Notes: generated by a model from the letters alone, not told the origin. A stretch of 12,278 nucleotides of DNA from Bacillota bacterium (GCA_029777215.1 JAKOSQ010000214.1:1-12278); one strand, 5' to 3'; shown: positions 1-6,322, counted from the first letter of the stretch. Program-made: numbers and translations.

Positions 1-1193
1 TAATGGTCGAGGGTATCTGCCGGATCGAAAACATCCCGCAGATCAGCGATACAGACATGCTCCTCACAATTCTCAGCGAGATGGGCGCCAAGGTGCGCTC
101 AATCAACCAGTCCACCGTCGAGATCGACTGCACGAATGTCCGCAAGGACGGCGCACCCTACGAGCTCATGCGCAAAATTCGCGCTTCGTACTACCTCATC
201 GGCGCGATGCTCGGCCGCTTTGGTTCGGCCAAAACGACCATGCCCGGTGGCTGCAACTTCGGCGTGCGCCCCATCGACCAGCACATCAAGGGCATGTCGG
301 CCCTCGGCGCGCAGGTCGCCGTCAAGGGCGGCTTCGTCTATGCCGAGGCACCGGACGGCCTGCTCACCGGCACAAAGATCTACCTCGACAAGGTCTCCGT
401 CGGCGCGACTATGAACATTATGATCGCCGCCGCCCGCGCGCAGGGCAAAACCATCATCGAAAACGCGGCGCGCGAGCCGCATATCGTCGACCTTGCAAAC
501 TTTTTGAATTCCATGGGTGCGGATGTCCGCGGCGCGGGCACCGATACTATTAAAATATACGGCGTCGAAAAGCTCCACGGCGGCAGCTACTCCATCATCC
601 CCGACCAGATCGAAGCCGGCACCTACATGGCGGCTGTCGCCGCCGCCGGCGGCGAGGTCACGGTCAAAAACGTCATCCCCAAGCACCTCGACTGCATCTC
701 CGCCAAGCTGCGCGAGATGGGCGTCGAGGTCATCGACGGCGAGGACTCCGTCACCGTCCGCCGCACGGGACCGCTCCAGCGCACCAACGTCAAGACCCAG
801 CCCTATCCTGGTTTCCCAACCGACATGCAGCCCCAGATCAGCACCGTTCTCTGCATCGCGGAGGGGACGAGCGTCGTGACCGAGGGCGTCTGGGACAACC
901 GCTACAAGTATATGTCCGAGCTCAAGAAAATGGGCGCGGAGGTCACGGTGGACGGCAAGACCGCCGTCATCGAGGGCGTCCCCTTTCTCACAGGCGCGCC
1001 GGTGGCCGCCTGCGATCTGCGCGCGGGCGCAGCCGTCGTCATCGCGGGCCTCGCCGCCCGGGGCGAGACGGTCGTTGAGGACATCGTCTATATCGAGCGC
1101 GGCTATCAGGACCTTGTCGGCAAGCTCCGCAGTCTGGGCGCAGACATTGCCTGCGTCACGGAGCCGGACGAATTCACCGCCGCCATCGTCTAA
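1..1193 (+). CDS. murA: UDP-N-acetylglucosamine 1-carboxyvinyltransferase (MurA), 5' partial
   Basis: First committed cytoplasmic step of peptidoglycan synthesis: transfers enolpyruvate from PEP to UDP-GlcNAc, the target of fosfomycin. The visible 396 codons from the ATG at 3 match the EPSP-synthase-like fold. Cys84 lies in MPGGCNFGVRP and corresponds to catalytic Cys115 of E. coli MurA; Asp274 in FPTDMQ corresponds to Asp305; Arg366 in YIERGY corresponds to Arg397. All three give the same offset of 31, so about 31 N-terminal residues, including the conserved KNAA-type segment, lie before the window. The ATG at 3 is therefore internal, and no ribosome binding site precedes it. The active-site Cys (not Asp) predicts fosfomycin sensitivity of this enzyme. 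Firmicutes often carry two MurA paralogues, and this window cannot tell which one this is. It is followed after 42 nt by walJ. Confidence 0.96.
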   Translation, partial: MVEGICRIENIPQISDTDMLLTILSEMGAKVRSINQSTVEIDCTNVRKDGAPYELMRKIRASYYLIGAMLGRFGSAKTTMPGGCNFGVRPIDQHIKGMSALGAQVAVKGGFVYAEAPDGLLTGTKIYLDKVSVGATMNIMIAAARAQGKTIIENAAREPHIVDLANFLNSMGADVRGAGTDTIKIYGVEKLHGGSYSIIPDQIEAGTYMAAVAAAGGEVTVKNVIPKHLDCISAKLREMGVEVIDGEDSVTVRRTGPLQRTNVKTQPYPGFPTDMQPQISTVLCIAEGTSVVTEGVWDNRYKYMSELKKMGAEVTVDGKTAVIEGVPFLTGAPVAACDLRAGAAVVIAGLAARGETVVEDIVYIERGYQDLVGKLRSLGADIACVTEPDEFTAAIV

Positions 1194-1235
1194 CGCGAAT
1201 ACAACACTATATTATATACGCTAAGGAAAAACACC

Positions 1236-2036
1236 ATGCAGGTCTACACCCTCGCGAGCGGCTCTTCCGGCAACTGCACCCTTGTGCAGACCGACAGGGC
1301 CGCCGTCCTTATTGACGCCGGCATTTCCACGAAGCGCATCGTGACCGCGCTCGCACAGCTCGGTCTCGCGCCGGAGGCACTTTCCGGCATCTTCATCACA
1401 CATGAGCACTCGGACCACATCGGCGGTCTGAGTACCTTTATAAAGCACTACAATGTGCCGATCTTTGCCCCCCGTACCGTGGCCAACCATATCTCCTGGG
1501 CCATTGCGGGGGTCGAAGATTTTCTGACTGTCCTCGTCCCCGGCGAGGAATACGCGCTCGCGGACTTCGGCGTTACGCCCTTCCGCACGCCGCACGACAC
1601 GCCCGAGAGCGTCGGCTACCGTGTTGAAGCGGACGGCGCGGCCTTCGGCCTGTGCACCGACCTCGGTCATGTGACGGACGAAGTCCTCTCGGCCATGCGC
1701 GGCGTGGACGCCGCCGTCATCGAATCGAACCACGACCTCGAAATGCTGCGCACCGGGTCCTACCCCGTGCCGCTCAAGCGCCGCATTTTGTCTGACAACG
1801 GCCACCTCTCGAACGACGCGGCGGCAGAGCTTGCCGTAACGCTCACGGAGAGCGGCACGCGGCAGCTCGTTTTGGGCCACTTGAGCCGGCAGAACAATTT
1901 GCCCCCGCTCGCCCGGAAGGTCACGGCACAGGCGCTCGAGAGCGCCGGGGCGGACCTCGGCGGCGACGTGTCCCTCGCGGTCGCGCCCGAGAAGGAAATT
2001 TTACATATCGAAGTAAAGGCGGGCGCGCCATGCTGA
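1236..2036 (+). CDS. walJ: Metallo-beta-lactamase-fold hydrolase, WalJ/YycJ family
   Basis: A 266-residue metallo-beta-lactamase-fold protein. The start is LASGSSGNC, typical of the YycJ/WalJ group, followed by the metal-binding motif HEHSDH at residues 56-61. Later metal ligands are suggested by the PHDTPESVGY, CTDLGH and LGHLS segments. Family members are DNA-exonuclease-like proteins linked in Bacillus and streptococci to the WalRK cell-wall regulon; the physiological substrate is not settled. The start is supported by AAGGA at 1223-1227, 8 nt before the ATG. It lies between murA (42 nt upstream) and rlmH, whose ATG overlaps its last codons by 7 nt, implying translational coupling. In B. 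subtilis walJ and rlmH are also near neighbours at the wal locus; here no walR or walK is visible. The family call is firm; the function is inferred from relatives. Confidence 0.9.
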   Translation: MQVYTLASGSSGNCTLVQTDRAAVLIDAGISTKRIVTALAQLGLAPEALSGIFITHEHSDHIGGLSTFIKHYNVPIFAPRTVANHISWAIAGVEDFLTVLVPGEEYALADFGVTPFRTPHDTPESVGYRVEADGAAFGLCTDLGHVTDEVLSAMRGVDAAVIESNHDLEMLRTGSYPVPLKRRILSDNGHLSNDAAAELAVTLTESGTRQLVLGHLSRQNNLPPLARKVTAQALESAGADLGGDVSLAVAPEKEILHIEVKAGAPC

Positions 2037-2512
2037 ACATTTCCGTCCTCTGCGTGGGCCGTCTGCGCGAGCAGCACTACATCGCGGCCTTTGCGGAGTA
2101 TGAAAAGCGCTTGAAACCCTACTGTAAATTCACGCTCACGGAGCTGTCTGAGGATCGTCTGCCGCAAAACCCCTCCCCCGCCGAAATCTCCGCCGCCCTC
2201 GCGCGGGAGGCGGCCGAGCTTGAAAAGTGCATCCCGAACGCGGCTTACACCGTCGCCATGTGCGTCGAGGGCGGGCAGCTTTCGAGCGAGGACTTCTCCG
2301 CCCTGCTGCAAAACTGCGCGAATACGGGCCGCTCGCACATCTGCTTTCTCGTCGGCTCCTCGTTTGGACTCGACGAGGCGCTGAAAAAGCGCTGTGACCG
2401 GCGGCTTTCGATGTCAAAAATGACTTTTCCACACCATTTGGCGCGGGTCATGCTTGCGGAACAGATTTACAGGGGTATAATGATAGCCGAAGGAAGCAAA
2501 TACCATAAATGA
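2030..2512 (+). CDS. rlmH: 23S rRNA (pseudouridine1915-N3)-methyltransferase RlmH
   Basis: A SPOUT-class (trefoil-knot) SAM-dependent methyltransferase that modifies pseudouridine 1915 in helix 69 of 23S rRNA on assembled 70S ribosomes. The 160 residues match the usual family length of about 155-160. Hallmarks are the N-terminal ISVLCVGRLRE strand, the knot glycine loop LVGSSFGLDE near residue 105, and the conserved C-terminal tail HHLARVMLAEQIYRG ending in KYHK, where the terminal residues help bind the target. The ATG overlaps the walJ stop (7 nt), so translation probably depends on walJ. Orthologues are nearly universal in Firmicutes and often lie near walJ. Confidence 0.97.
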   Translation: MLNISVLCVGRLREQHYIAAFAEYEKRLKPYCKFTLTELSEDRLPQNPSPAEISAALAREAAELEKCIPNAAYTVAMCVEGGQLSSEDFSALLQNCANTGRSHICFLVGSSFGLDEALKKRCDRRLSMSKMTFPHHLARVMLAEQIYRGIMIAEGSKYHK

Positions 2513-2543
2513 CGGAGCGGCTGCGCCGCAAAAGGAGTTTGAC

Positions 2544-2888
2544 ATGTTTCTCTTCAAGCACAGTAAGGGCCGGCCGTCGTCGGCAGCCGAGCTGCGGCCC
2601 GTCTGGAGCCGTGATCTGCCCGGCGAGCTCTGGGAGCACTGGCCGAAGGACGAAAAAGGCGAGCCGGAGGCCCCGGCTTTTCTCACGCGCTGCTCCTGCG
2701 TCGATTTGCAGGATCAGATGCTCATCGGCCGCCTGCGGTCCTACGGGGTCCCCGCCGTGACGCAGTATCCGTCCAACGGCGCGTTTGACAAGGTCTTATT
2801 CGGCACGAGCAGCGACGGAACAGACATCTACGTCCCTGCCTCTCTGCTCGAGGATGCAAAAGTTCTTTTAACGGAGGAACAGACATGA
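2544..2888 (+). CDS. Small DUF2007-like (putative signal-transducing) protein
   Basis: A 114-residue soluble protein with no signal peptide or membrane segment. The C-terminal half (about residues 48-110) reads like the DUF2007 fold: a segment RCSCVDLQDQMLIGRLRSYG, then a variable loop with a small Gly/Asp-rich turn, then IYVPASLLEDAKVLL, the characteristic 'VPxxxxxxAxxLL' ending of that family. The N-terminal half (residues 1-45) is charged and Pro/Trp-containing and has no match I recognise. The start is supported by AAAGGAG at 2531-2537, 6 nt before the ATG. It begins 31 nt after rlmH and overlaps pgcA by 4 nt (ATGA), so it is translationally coupled to the phosphomutase. DUF2007 proteins have no well-established biochemical role; the domain assignment comes from residue pattern only. 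Confidence 0.65.
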   Translation: MFLFKHSKGRPSSAAELRPVWSRDLPGELWEHWPKDEKGEPEAPAFLTRCSCVDLQDQMLIGRLRSYGVPAVTQYPSNGAFDKVLFGTSSDGTDIYVPASLLEDAKVLLTEEQT

Positions 2889-4612
2889 CAGATTACATGC
2901 AGGAATACCAGCACTGGCTGGACAGCCCCGCGCTCACCGAGCGCGAGTGGAAGGAACTCGACGCGATCCGGGACGACGAGGCGGAGATCAAGAGCCGCTT
3001 TTTCGCGCCCCTGCAATTCGGCACTGCCGGTCTGCGCGGCATCATGGGCGTCGGCCTCAACCGCATGAACATCCACGTCATCATGCACGTGACGCAGGCC
3101 TTTGCCTCTGTCATCCGCGCCGAAGGGAACGACGCCATGGGAAAGGGCGTCATCGTCTGCTACGACTGCCGCGAAAACAGCGAGACCTTCGCCCGCACAG
3201 CCGCCGCCGTCATGACCGCCAACGGCATCCCTGTGCGCATCTTTGACGCGCTGCGCCCGACGCCGGAACTCTCCTTCGCCATCCGGCACTACGGCGCAAT
3301 TGCCGGCATCAACGTCACCGCCTCCCACAACCCCCGGGAGTACAACGGCTACAAGGTCTACTGGTCGGACGGCGCACAGCTGCCCCCGGCCCACGCCGCC
3401 GCCATCGCCAGGGGCATGGCGGAGATCGACATCTTCACCGGCGTCAAGTCCATGGACTTCGACAAGGCCGTCTCGGACGGGCTCGTCCGCTTCATTGGCG
3501 CGGAGACCGACGAGGTCTTCCTCGAGAACGTTCTCTCGCAGGCGATCGACAAGGACGCCGTGCCCGCCGTGGCGGATACCTTTAAGATCGTCTACACGCC
3601 CTTCCACGGCGCGGGCTACAAGCTCGTACCCGAGGCGCTGCGCCGCATCGGCATGAAACACATCATCCCGGTCCCGGAACAGATGGTCATCGACGGCAGC
3701 TTCCCGACCGTCAAAAGCCCGAACCCCGAGGAGCCGGCGGGCTTCTATCTCGCCGTTGCCCTCGCCAAAAAAGAAAACTGCGATCTCATCATCGGCACCG
3801 ACCCGGACTCTGACCGCGTCGGCGTCATGGTGCGAAACGACGCGGGCGAGTACGTCACCATCTCCGGCAACCAGATGGGCGTGCTGCTGCTCGACTATAT
3901 CATCACCGCGCGCAGGCGCACCGGCACACTACCCGAAAACGCCGCCGCGATCAAGACCATCGTCACGACCGAGATGGCCCGCACCGTCGCCGAGCAAAAC
4001 GGCGTCCACATGGACGAAACCTTCACGGGCTTCAAGTTTATGGCTGAAAAGATCGCCGAATACGAAAAGGCCGGCAGCTACCAGTATGTCCTGGCCTACG
4101 AGGAGTCCTACGGTTACATGATGGGCTCCTACGTCCGCGACAAGGACGCCGTCACCGCCTCCATGATGATCTGCGAGATGGCCGCCTGGTACAACGCACA
4201 GGGCAACACCCTGCTGCAGGCCCTCGAAGCCCTCTATGAAAAATACGGCTACTACGCCGAAAAGACGCTCAACCTCGTCATGCCCGGCATCGACGGTCTT
4301 GCGCGCATGCAGTCGCTCATGACCCGCCTGCGCGAGACCCCGCCCAGAGACATCTGCGGCGTCAAGGTCCTGCGCGAGCGCGATTACGACACCGGCAAGG
4401 TCATCGTCCCCGGTCTCGGTGCGGTCGACAAGACCGAGATTTCCGGCTCCAACGTCCTGTATTTCGAGCTTGAGGACGACACGTCCTTCATCGTCCGCCC
4501 CTCCGGCACCGAACCGAAGATCAAGATCTATTTGCTCGTCCGGGGCGAGGACAAGGCCGCCTGCGCCGCCCGCATCGACAAGTACGCGGCCTACGCGCAA
4601 AGTCTCAAGTGA
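2885..4612 (+). CDS. pgcA: Phosphoglucomutase/phosphomannomutase (alpha-D-phosphohexomutase)
   Basis: Interconverts hexose 1- and 6-phosphates (glucose and/or mannose) in the cytosol, feeding UDP-glucose and cell-envelope glycan synthesis. The 575 residues fit the long PgcA type of Firmicutes. Four signatures appear in order: the phosphoserine loop TASHNPREYNG (Ser147), the metal-binding loop GTDPDSDRVGV (304-314), the sugar-specificity loop with EESYG (406-410), and the phosphate-binding RPSGTEPKIKIY (538-549). The start is supported by a strong GGAGGA about 6-8 nt upstream, and the ATG overlaps the stop of the DUF2007-like gene by 4 nt. Substrate preference cannot be read reliably; EESYG favours glucose-type enzymes. 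It is the last gene of the + strand run, followed by a 233-bp AT-rich gap. No clear intrinsic terminator follows. Confidence 0.95.
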   Translation: MTDYMQEYQHWLDSPALTEREWKELDAIRDDEAEIKSRFFAPLQFGTAGLRGIMGVGLNRMNIHVIMHVTQAFASVIRAEGNDAMGKGVIVCYDCRENSETFARTAAAVMTANGIPVRIFDALRPTPELSFAIRHYGAIAGINVTASHNPREYNGYKVYWSDGAQLPPAHAAAIARGMAEIDIFTGVKSMDFDKAVSDGLVRFIGAETDEVFLENVLSQAIDKDAVPAVADTFKIVYTPFHGAGYKLVPEALRRIGMKHIIPVPEQMVIDGSFPTVKSPNPEEPAGFYLAVALAKKENCDLIIGTDPDSDRVGVMVRNDAGEYVTISGNQMGVLLLDYIITARRRTGTLPENAAAIKTIVTTEMARTVAEQNGVHMDETFTGFKFMAEKIAEYEKAGSYQYVLAYEESYGYMMGSYVRDKDAVTASMMICEMAAWYNAQGNTLLQALEALYEKYGYYAEKTLNLVMPGIDGLARMQSLMTRLRETPPRDICGVKVLRERDYDTGKVIVPGLGAVDKTEISGSNVLYFELEDDTSFIVRPSGTEPKIKIYLLVRGEDKAACAARIDKYAAYAQSLK

Positions 4613-4748
4613 CGCCTCCTGGGGAATTTTGTTTCCCCGCCTCCGCGAATATGTATCGGCGCTTTGCACAACAAATTTAATTAATTTTTTAGTGTTTTGT
4701 AACTATTAATTAAATATTAAATAATTGTTAAATCGGGGGCAAAACGTC

Positions 4749-4777
4749 TTGACTTCTCCTCCGAACGGTGATAGTAT
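4749..4777 (+). promoter_or_regulatory. Sigma-A-type promoter for the 78-residue lipoprotein
   Basis: TTGACT (4749-4754), a 17-nt spacer, and TAGTAT (4772-4777). Transcription would begin near 4784, giving a leader of about 60 nt. The DNA from about 4675 to 4735 is almost pure A/T and could act as an UP-like element. The leader itself contains a short inverted repeat (CATGT/ACATG around 4783-4800) and ends in GGAGG at 4831-4835, 10 nt before the ATG at 4846. Confidence 0.7.
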
Positions 4778-4845
4778 GCATCATGTTGTCAAGGACATGT
4801 AAATATGCCCAAACACAAAACATAATTTTTGGAGGATAAACCACA

Positions 4846-5082
4846 ATGAAAAAGACTTTTGCTGTTATTCTTGCATCCATGATGCTCGTCTTCGCTTTCG
4901 CTGGCTGCGGCAAGACCACCACCGACACCACCACTTCCCCGGCTACCGAGAGCACCGAAGTTTCCGAAGCTCCGTCCGCTGAGACCTCTGCTGAGACCTC
5001 CGCTGAGACCTCCGCTACGACTTCCGAGAGCACCACTTCCGAAGCTCCCTCTGCTGATGCCAGCACTTCCCCCGCTGCCTAA
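4846..5082 (+). CDS. Tiny Ser/Thr-rich lipoprotein
   Basis: A 78-residue predicted lipoprotein. The N-terminus is a signal peptide: KK, a hydrophobic stretch, then the lipobox FAGC with lipidated Cys21. The remaining 57 residues are disordered and low-complexity, made almost only of Thr, Ser, Ala, Glu and Pro, including a threefold AETS repeat. No domain is recognisable; after processing it would be little more than a membrane-anchored flexible tail. It has its own promoter, a strong ribosome binding site and a textbook terminator, so it is monocistronic. Its Ala codons are 12 GCT, 1 GCA, 2 GCC and no GCG, unlike the GCC/GCG-rich neighbours, a pattern often seen in highly expressed genes. It is not a fragment of a longer frame: the stop is followed at once by the terminator. 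Function unknown. Confidence 0.82.
   Translation: MKKTFAVILASMMLVFAFAGCGKTTTDTTTSPATESTEVSEAPSAETSAETSAETSATTSESTTSEAPSADASTSPAA
4978..5013 (+). repeat. Three tandem 12-bp units inside the lipoprotein gene
   Basis: GCTGAGACCTCT followed by two copies of GCTGAGACCTCC, each encoding AETS. The in-frame 12-bp period allows length change by slippage without a frameshift. Confidence 0.85.
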
Positions 5083-5100
5083 TCGAACAGCGAACATATA

Positions 5101-5134
5101 AAAAAGACGGATGCGCAAGCATCCGTCTTTTTTT
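5101..5134. terminator. Bidirectional intrinsic terminator
   Basis: A 14-bp stem (5101-5114 with 5119-5132) has GACGGATGC at its core and a GCAA tetraloop closed by C-G. The + strand reads into T7, the - strand into T6. It sits 18 nt after the lipoprotein stop and ends that transcript; it could also stop - strand transcription from the convergent lipoprotein. Confidence 0.93.
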
Positions 5135-5136
5135 CA

Positions 5137-5162
5137 TTCCCGAGAAGCAAGCTTCTCGGGAA
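5137..5162. repeat. Inverted repeat, 12-bp arms
   Basis: TTCCCGAGAAGC, AA, GCTTCTCGGGAA: a near-perfect palindrome 2 nt after the terminator. Neither strand has a T-tract after it, so it is not itself a standard terminator. Confidence 0.85.
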
Positions 5163-5192
5163 AAAGTTTGCGGCCGGCGAGCCTTGCAGAGT

Positions 5193-5225
5193 AAGGGCTC
5201 CGGAAAGTGAATTCCCGGAGCCCTT
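5193..5225. repeat. Inverted repeat, 11-bp arms
   Basis: AAGGGCTCCGG (5193-5203) pairs with CCGGAGCCCTT (5215-5225) around an 11-nt loop. There is no T-tract on either side. It is one of a series of hairpins between the convergent lipoprotein genes. Confidence 0.85.
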
Positions 5226-5235
5226 GAATTCCATG

Positions 5236-5280
5236 TTTTGCGCCGGCCAGACCAGACAACTCGCCGTGTCCGGCGCAAAA
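5236..5280. repeat. Inverted repeat, 11-bp arms with 23-nt loop
   Basis: TTTTGCGCCGG (5236-5246) pairs with CCGGCGCAAAA (5270-5280). A close relative of the left arm, TTTGCGGCCGG, occurs at 5167-5177 and could pair with the same right arm with one bulge, so two mutually exclusive folds are possible. Confidence 0.8.
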
Positions 5281-5299
5281 CCTATCGCACGGCGATAGG
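5277..5299 (-). terminator. Probable terminator of the - strand lipoprotein
   Basis: On the - strand CCTATCGC, CGT, GCGATAGG forms an 8-bp stem followed by TTTT, starting about 19 nt after the stop codon of the convergent lipoprotein. The T-tract is short, so it may be leaky; the strong terminator at 5101-5134 would back it up. Confidence 0.5.
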
Positions 5300-5318
5300 A
5301 CGTTGGATGGGGCTTTTT

Positions 5319-5561
5319 TCACGTTTTCGGCGACGTCATGTTTGTGCCGGTGCTGACAGTCGGGCTCGGGGTGGACGTTGGCATCGTGCTGGGCGCCGTG
5401 CTCACGAGCGCGCTCATGTCCGGCGACTGGATCGCCGGAGTCTCGGAGACGACGGGAACGTTTGCGCTCGGCGTCGGGGTCGCGACCTTTTTTCCACAGC
5501 CGGTGAGAAGCAGCGCGATGGCAGCAGCCAGCAGTACGGCGCTGCGAAGTACTTTTTTCAT
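5319..5561 (-). CDS. Tiny Thr/Ser/Pro-rich lipoprotein
   Basis: An 80-residue predicted lipoprotein convergent to the one at 4846. The signal peptide MKKVLRS plus an Ala/Leu core ends in a perfect lipobox LTGC, with lipidated Cys22. It is followed by GKK and a disordered tail of Thr, Pro, Ser and Val; no domain is seen. I chose the ATG at 5561, not the in-frame ATG at 5567: GGAGGA (minus strand) lies 6 nt before the 5561 ATG but directly abuts the 5567 one. Codon use is like the neighbours, unlike the other lipoprotein. A hydrophobic-looking open frame on the + strand (5338-5673) is its antisense shadow. Both mini-lipoproteins share the GCGK sequence at the lipidation site and a similar size, but the tails are not clearly homologous. 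Function unknown. Confidence 0.78.
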   Translation of the reverse strand: MKKVLRSAVLLAAAIALLLTGCGKKVATPTPSANVPVVSETPAIQSPDMSALVSTAPSTMPTSTPSPTVSTGTNMTSPKT

Positions 5562-5628
5562 ATGCATTCCTCCAAAAAGCGAACTTTATCTGTTTGCCTG
5601 CATAGTATGTCCCGCTGTACCCGCAAAT

Positions 5629-5657
5629 ATGACAAAACACGCACGATTTTTTGACAA
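5629..5657 (-). promoter_or_regulatory. Tentative promoter of the - strand lipoprotein
   Basis: On the - strand TTGTCA (complement of 5652-5657), a 17-nt spacer, and TGTCAT (complement of 5629-5634), giving a leader of about 60 nt. The -10 matches only 4 of 6. Its -35 would overlap the -35 of the divergent SLOG gene promoter. An alternative -10, TACTAT at 5602-5607, lacks a good -35. Confidence 0.3.
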
Positions 5658-5679
5658 TGCGTTCAAAAGATAGTAAACT
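5651..5679 (+). promoter_or_regulatory. Promoter of the SLOG-family gene
   Basis: A perfect TTGACA (5651-5656), a 17-nt spacer, and TAAACT (5674-5679). The leader would be about 24 nt and contains GGAGG at 5700-5704, 5 nt before the ATG at 5710. Confidence 0.65.
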
Positions 5680-5709
5680 GTTCGTAATATCTTCAAGCTG
5701 GAGGCTGTA

Positions 5710-6216
5710 ATGGAAGAGACACAAGCGGCCTGCGCGTTCACAGGCCACCGCATCGAAAAGCTCCCCTGGGGCGAAAACGAGGACGACCCACGCTGCCGGA
5801 AGCTCAAGGGCGAGCTTGCCGACGCCGTGGAGGCCGTCTACCGCAGCGGCGTGCGGCACTTTCTCTGCGGCATGGCGACCGGCTGCGACATGTACTTCTG
5901 CGAGGCGGTGCTGTCCCTGCGCGCGGAGCACAGCGACGTGACGCTCGAAGCGGCAATCCCGTGGGAAGGGCAGTCGCATGGCTGGAGCGAGGCGCTGCGG
6001 CGGCGCTACGACCGTCTCGTGACTGAGTGCGATTACCACACGCTCGTCTGCCGCGGCTACACGCCAGCGTGCATGATGCGCCGCAACCGCTACATGGTGG
6101 ACAGCGCTTCCGTCCTGATCGCGGCCTACAGCGGCCAACCCGGCGGCACGATGAACACCCTGCTCTACGCGATGCGGCAGGGCCGCGAGGTCGTGCAGAT
6201 CGCGATCCCCGAGTGA
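5710..6216 (+). CDS. DUF1273/YpsA-like SLOG-family protein
   Basis: A 168-residue cytosolic protein of the SLOG (SMF/DprA-LOG) Rossmann-like superfamily, close to the DUF1273 (YpsA/YoqJ) branch. Visible marks are the N-terminal CAFTGHR (8-14), the glycine loop CGMATGCD (53-60), a conserved RNRYMVDSAS (125-134), and the nucleotide-binding-type SGQPGGT (141-147). SLOG proteins are thought to bind nucleotides or nucleotide-derived ligands; B. subtilis YpsA affects cell division and glucose use, but no reaction is established. It is preceded by its own promoter and GGAGG. It is divergent from a mini-lipoprotein gene and followed by a separately promoted hydrolase, so probably monocistronic. The superfamily call is strong; the ligand is unknown. 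Confidence 0.85.
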   Translation: MEETQAACAFTGHRIEKLPWGENEDDPRCRKLKGELADAVEAVYRSGVRHFLCGMATGCDMYFCEAVLSLRAEHSDVTLEAAIPWEGQSHGWSEALRRRYDRLVTECDYHTLVCRGYTPACMMRRNRYMVDSASVLIAAYSGQPGGTMNTLLYAMRQGREVVQIAIPE

Positions 6217-6249
6217 ATGTAAATTTTTTGTTCGAAATTTCACACAGCG

Positions 6250-6278
6250 TTGACTTTACGCGCAAATAATTATAAAAT
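6250..6278 (+). promoter_or_regulatory. Promoter of the alpha/beta hydrolase gene
   Basis: TTGACT (6250-6255), a 17-nt spacer, and TAAAAT (6273-6278; 5 of 6 consensus). The start point would be near 6285, leaving a leader of about 38 nt that carries AGAGGTG before the ATG at 6323. Confidence 0.75.
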
Positions 6279-6322
6279 TACACTAAGCAAGCGGTCATTA
6301 AAATCTGCAAAGAGGTGCGATC

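Noticed and set aside
3..5. ATG at 3 as the start of murA
   Set aside because: Catalytic residues are uniformly offset by 31 from E. coli MurA, and the conserved N-terminal segment is missing, so the gene begins before the window.
4621..4638. GGGGAA/TTCCCC hairpin after pgcA as a terminator
   Set aside because: Only 6 bp and followed by GCCTCCGCG, not a T-tract, so I do not call it; pgcA may end at a factor-dependent site or within the AT-rich gap.
5562..5567. Upstream ATG as the start of the - strand lipoprotein
   Set aside because: GGAGGA touches this ATG directly, too close for normal initiation; the next ATG at 5561 has 6-nt spacing.
5338..5673. Hydrophobic 111-codon frame on the + strand
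   Set aside because: It overlaps the - strand lipoprotein, which has a lipobox, a ribosome binding site and a plausible terminator; this frame has no ribosome binding site and its hydrophobicity mirrors the Thr/Val-coding strand.
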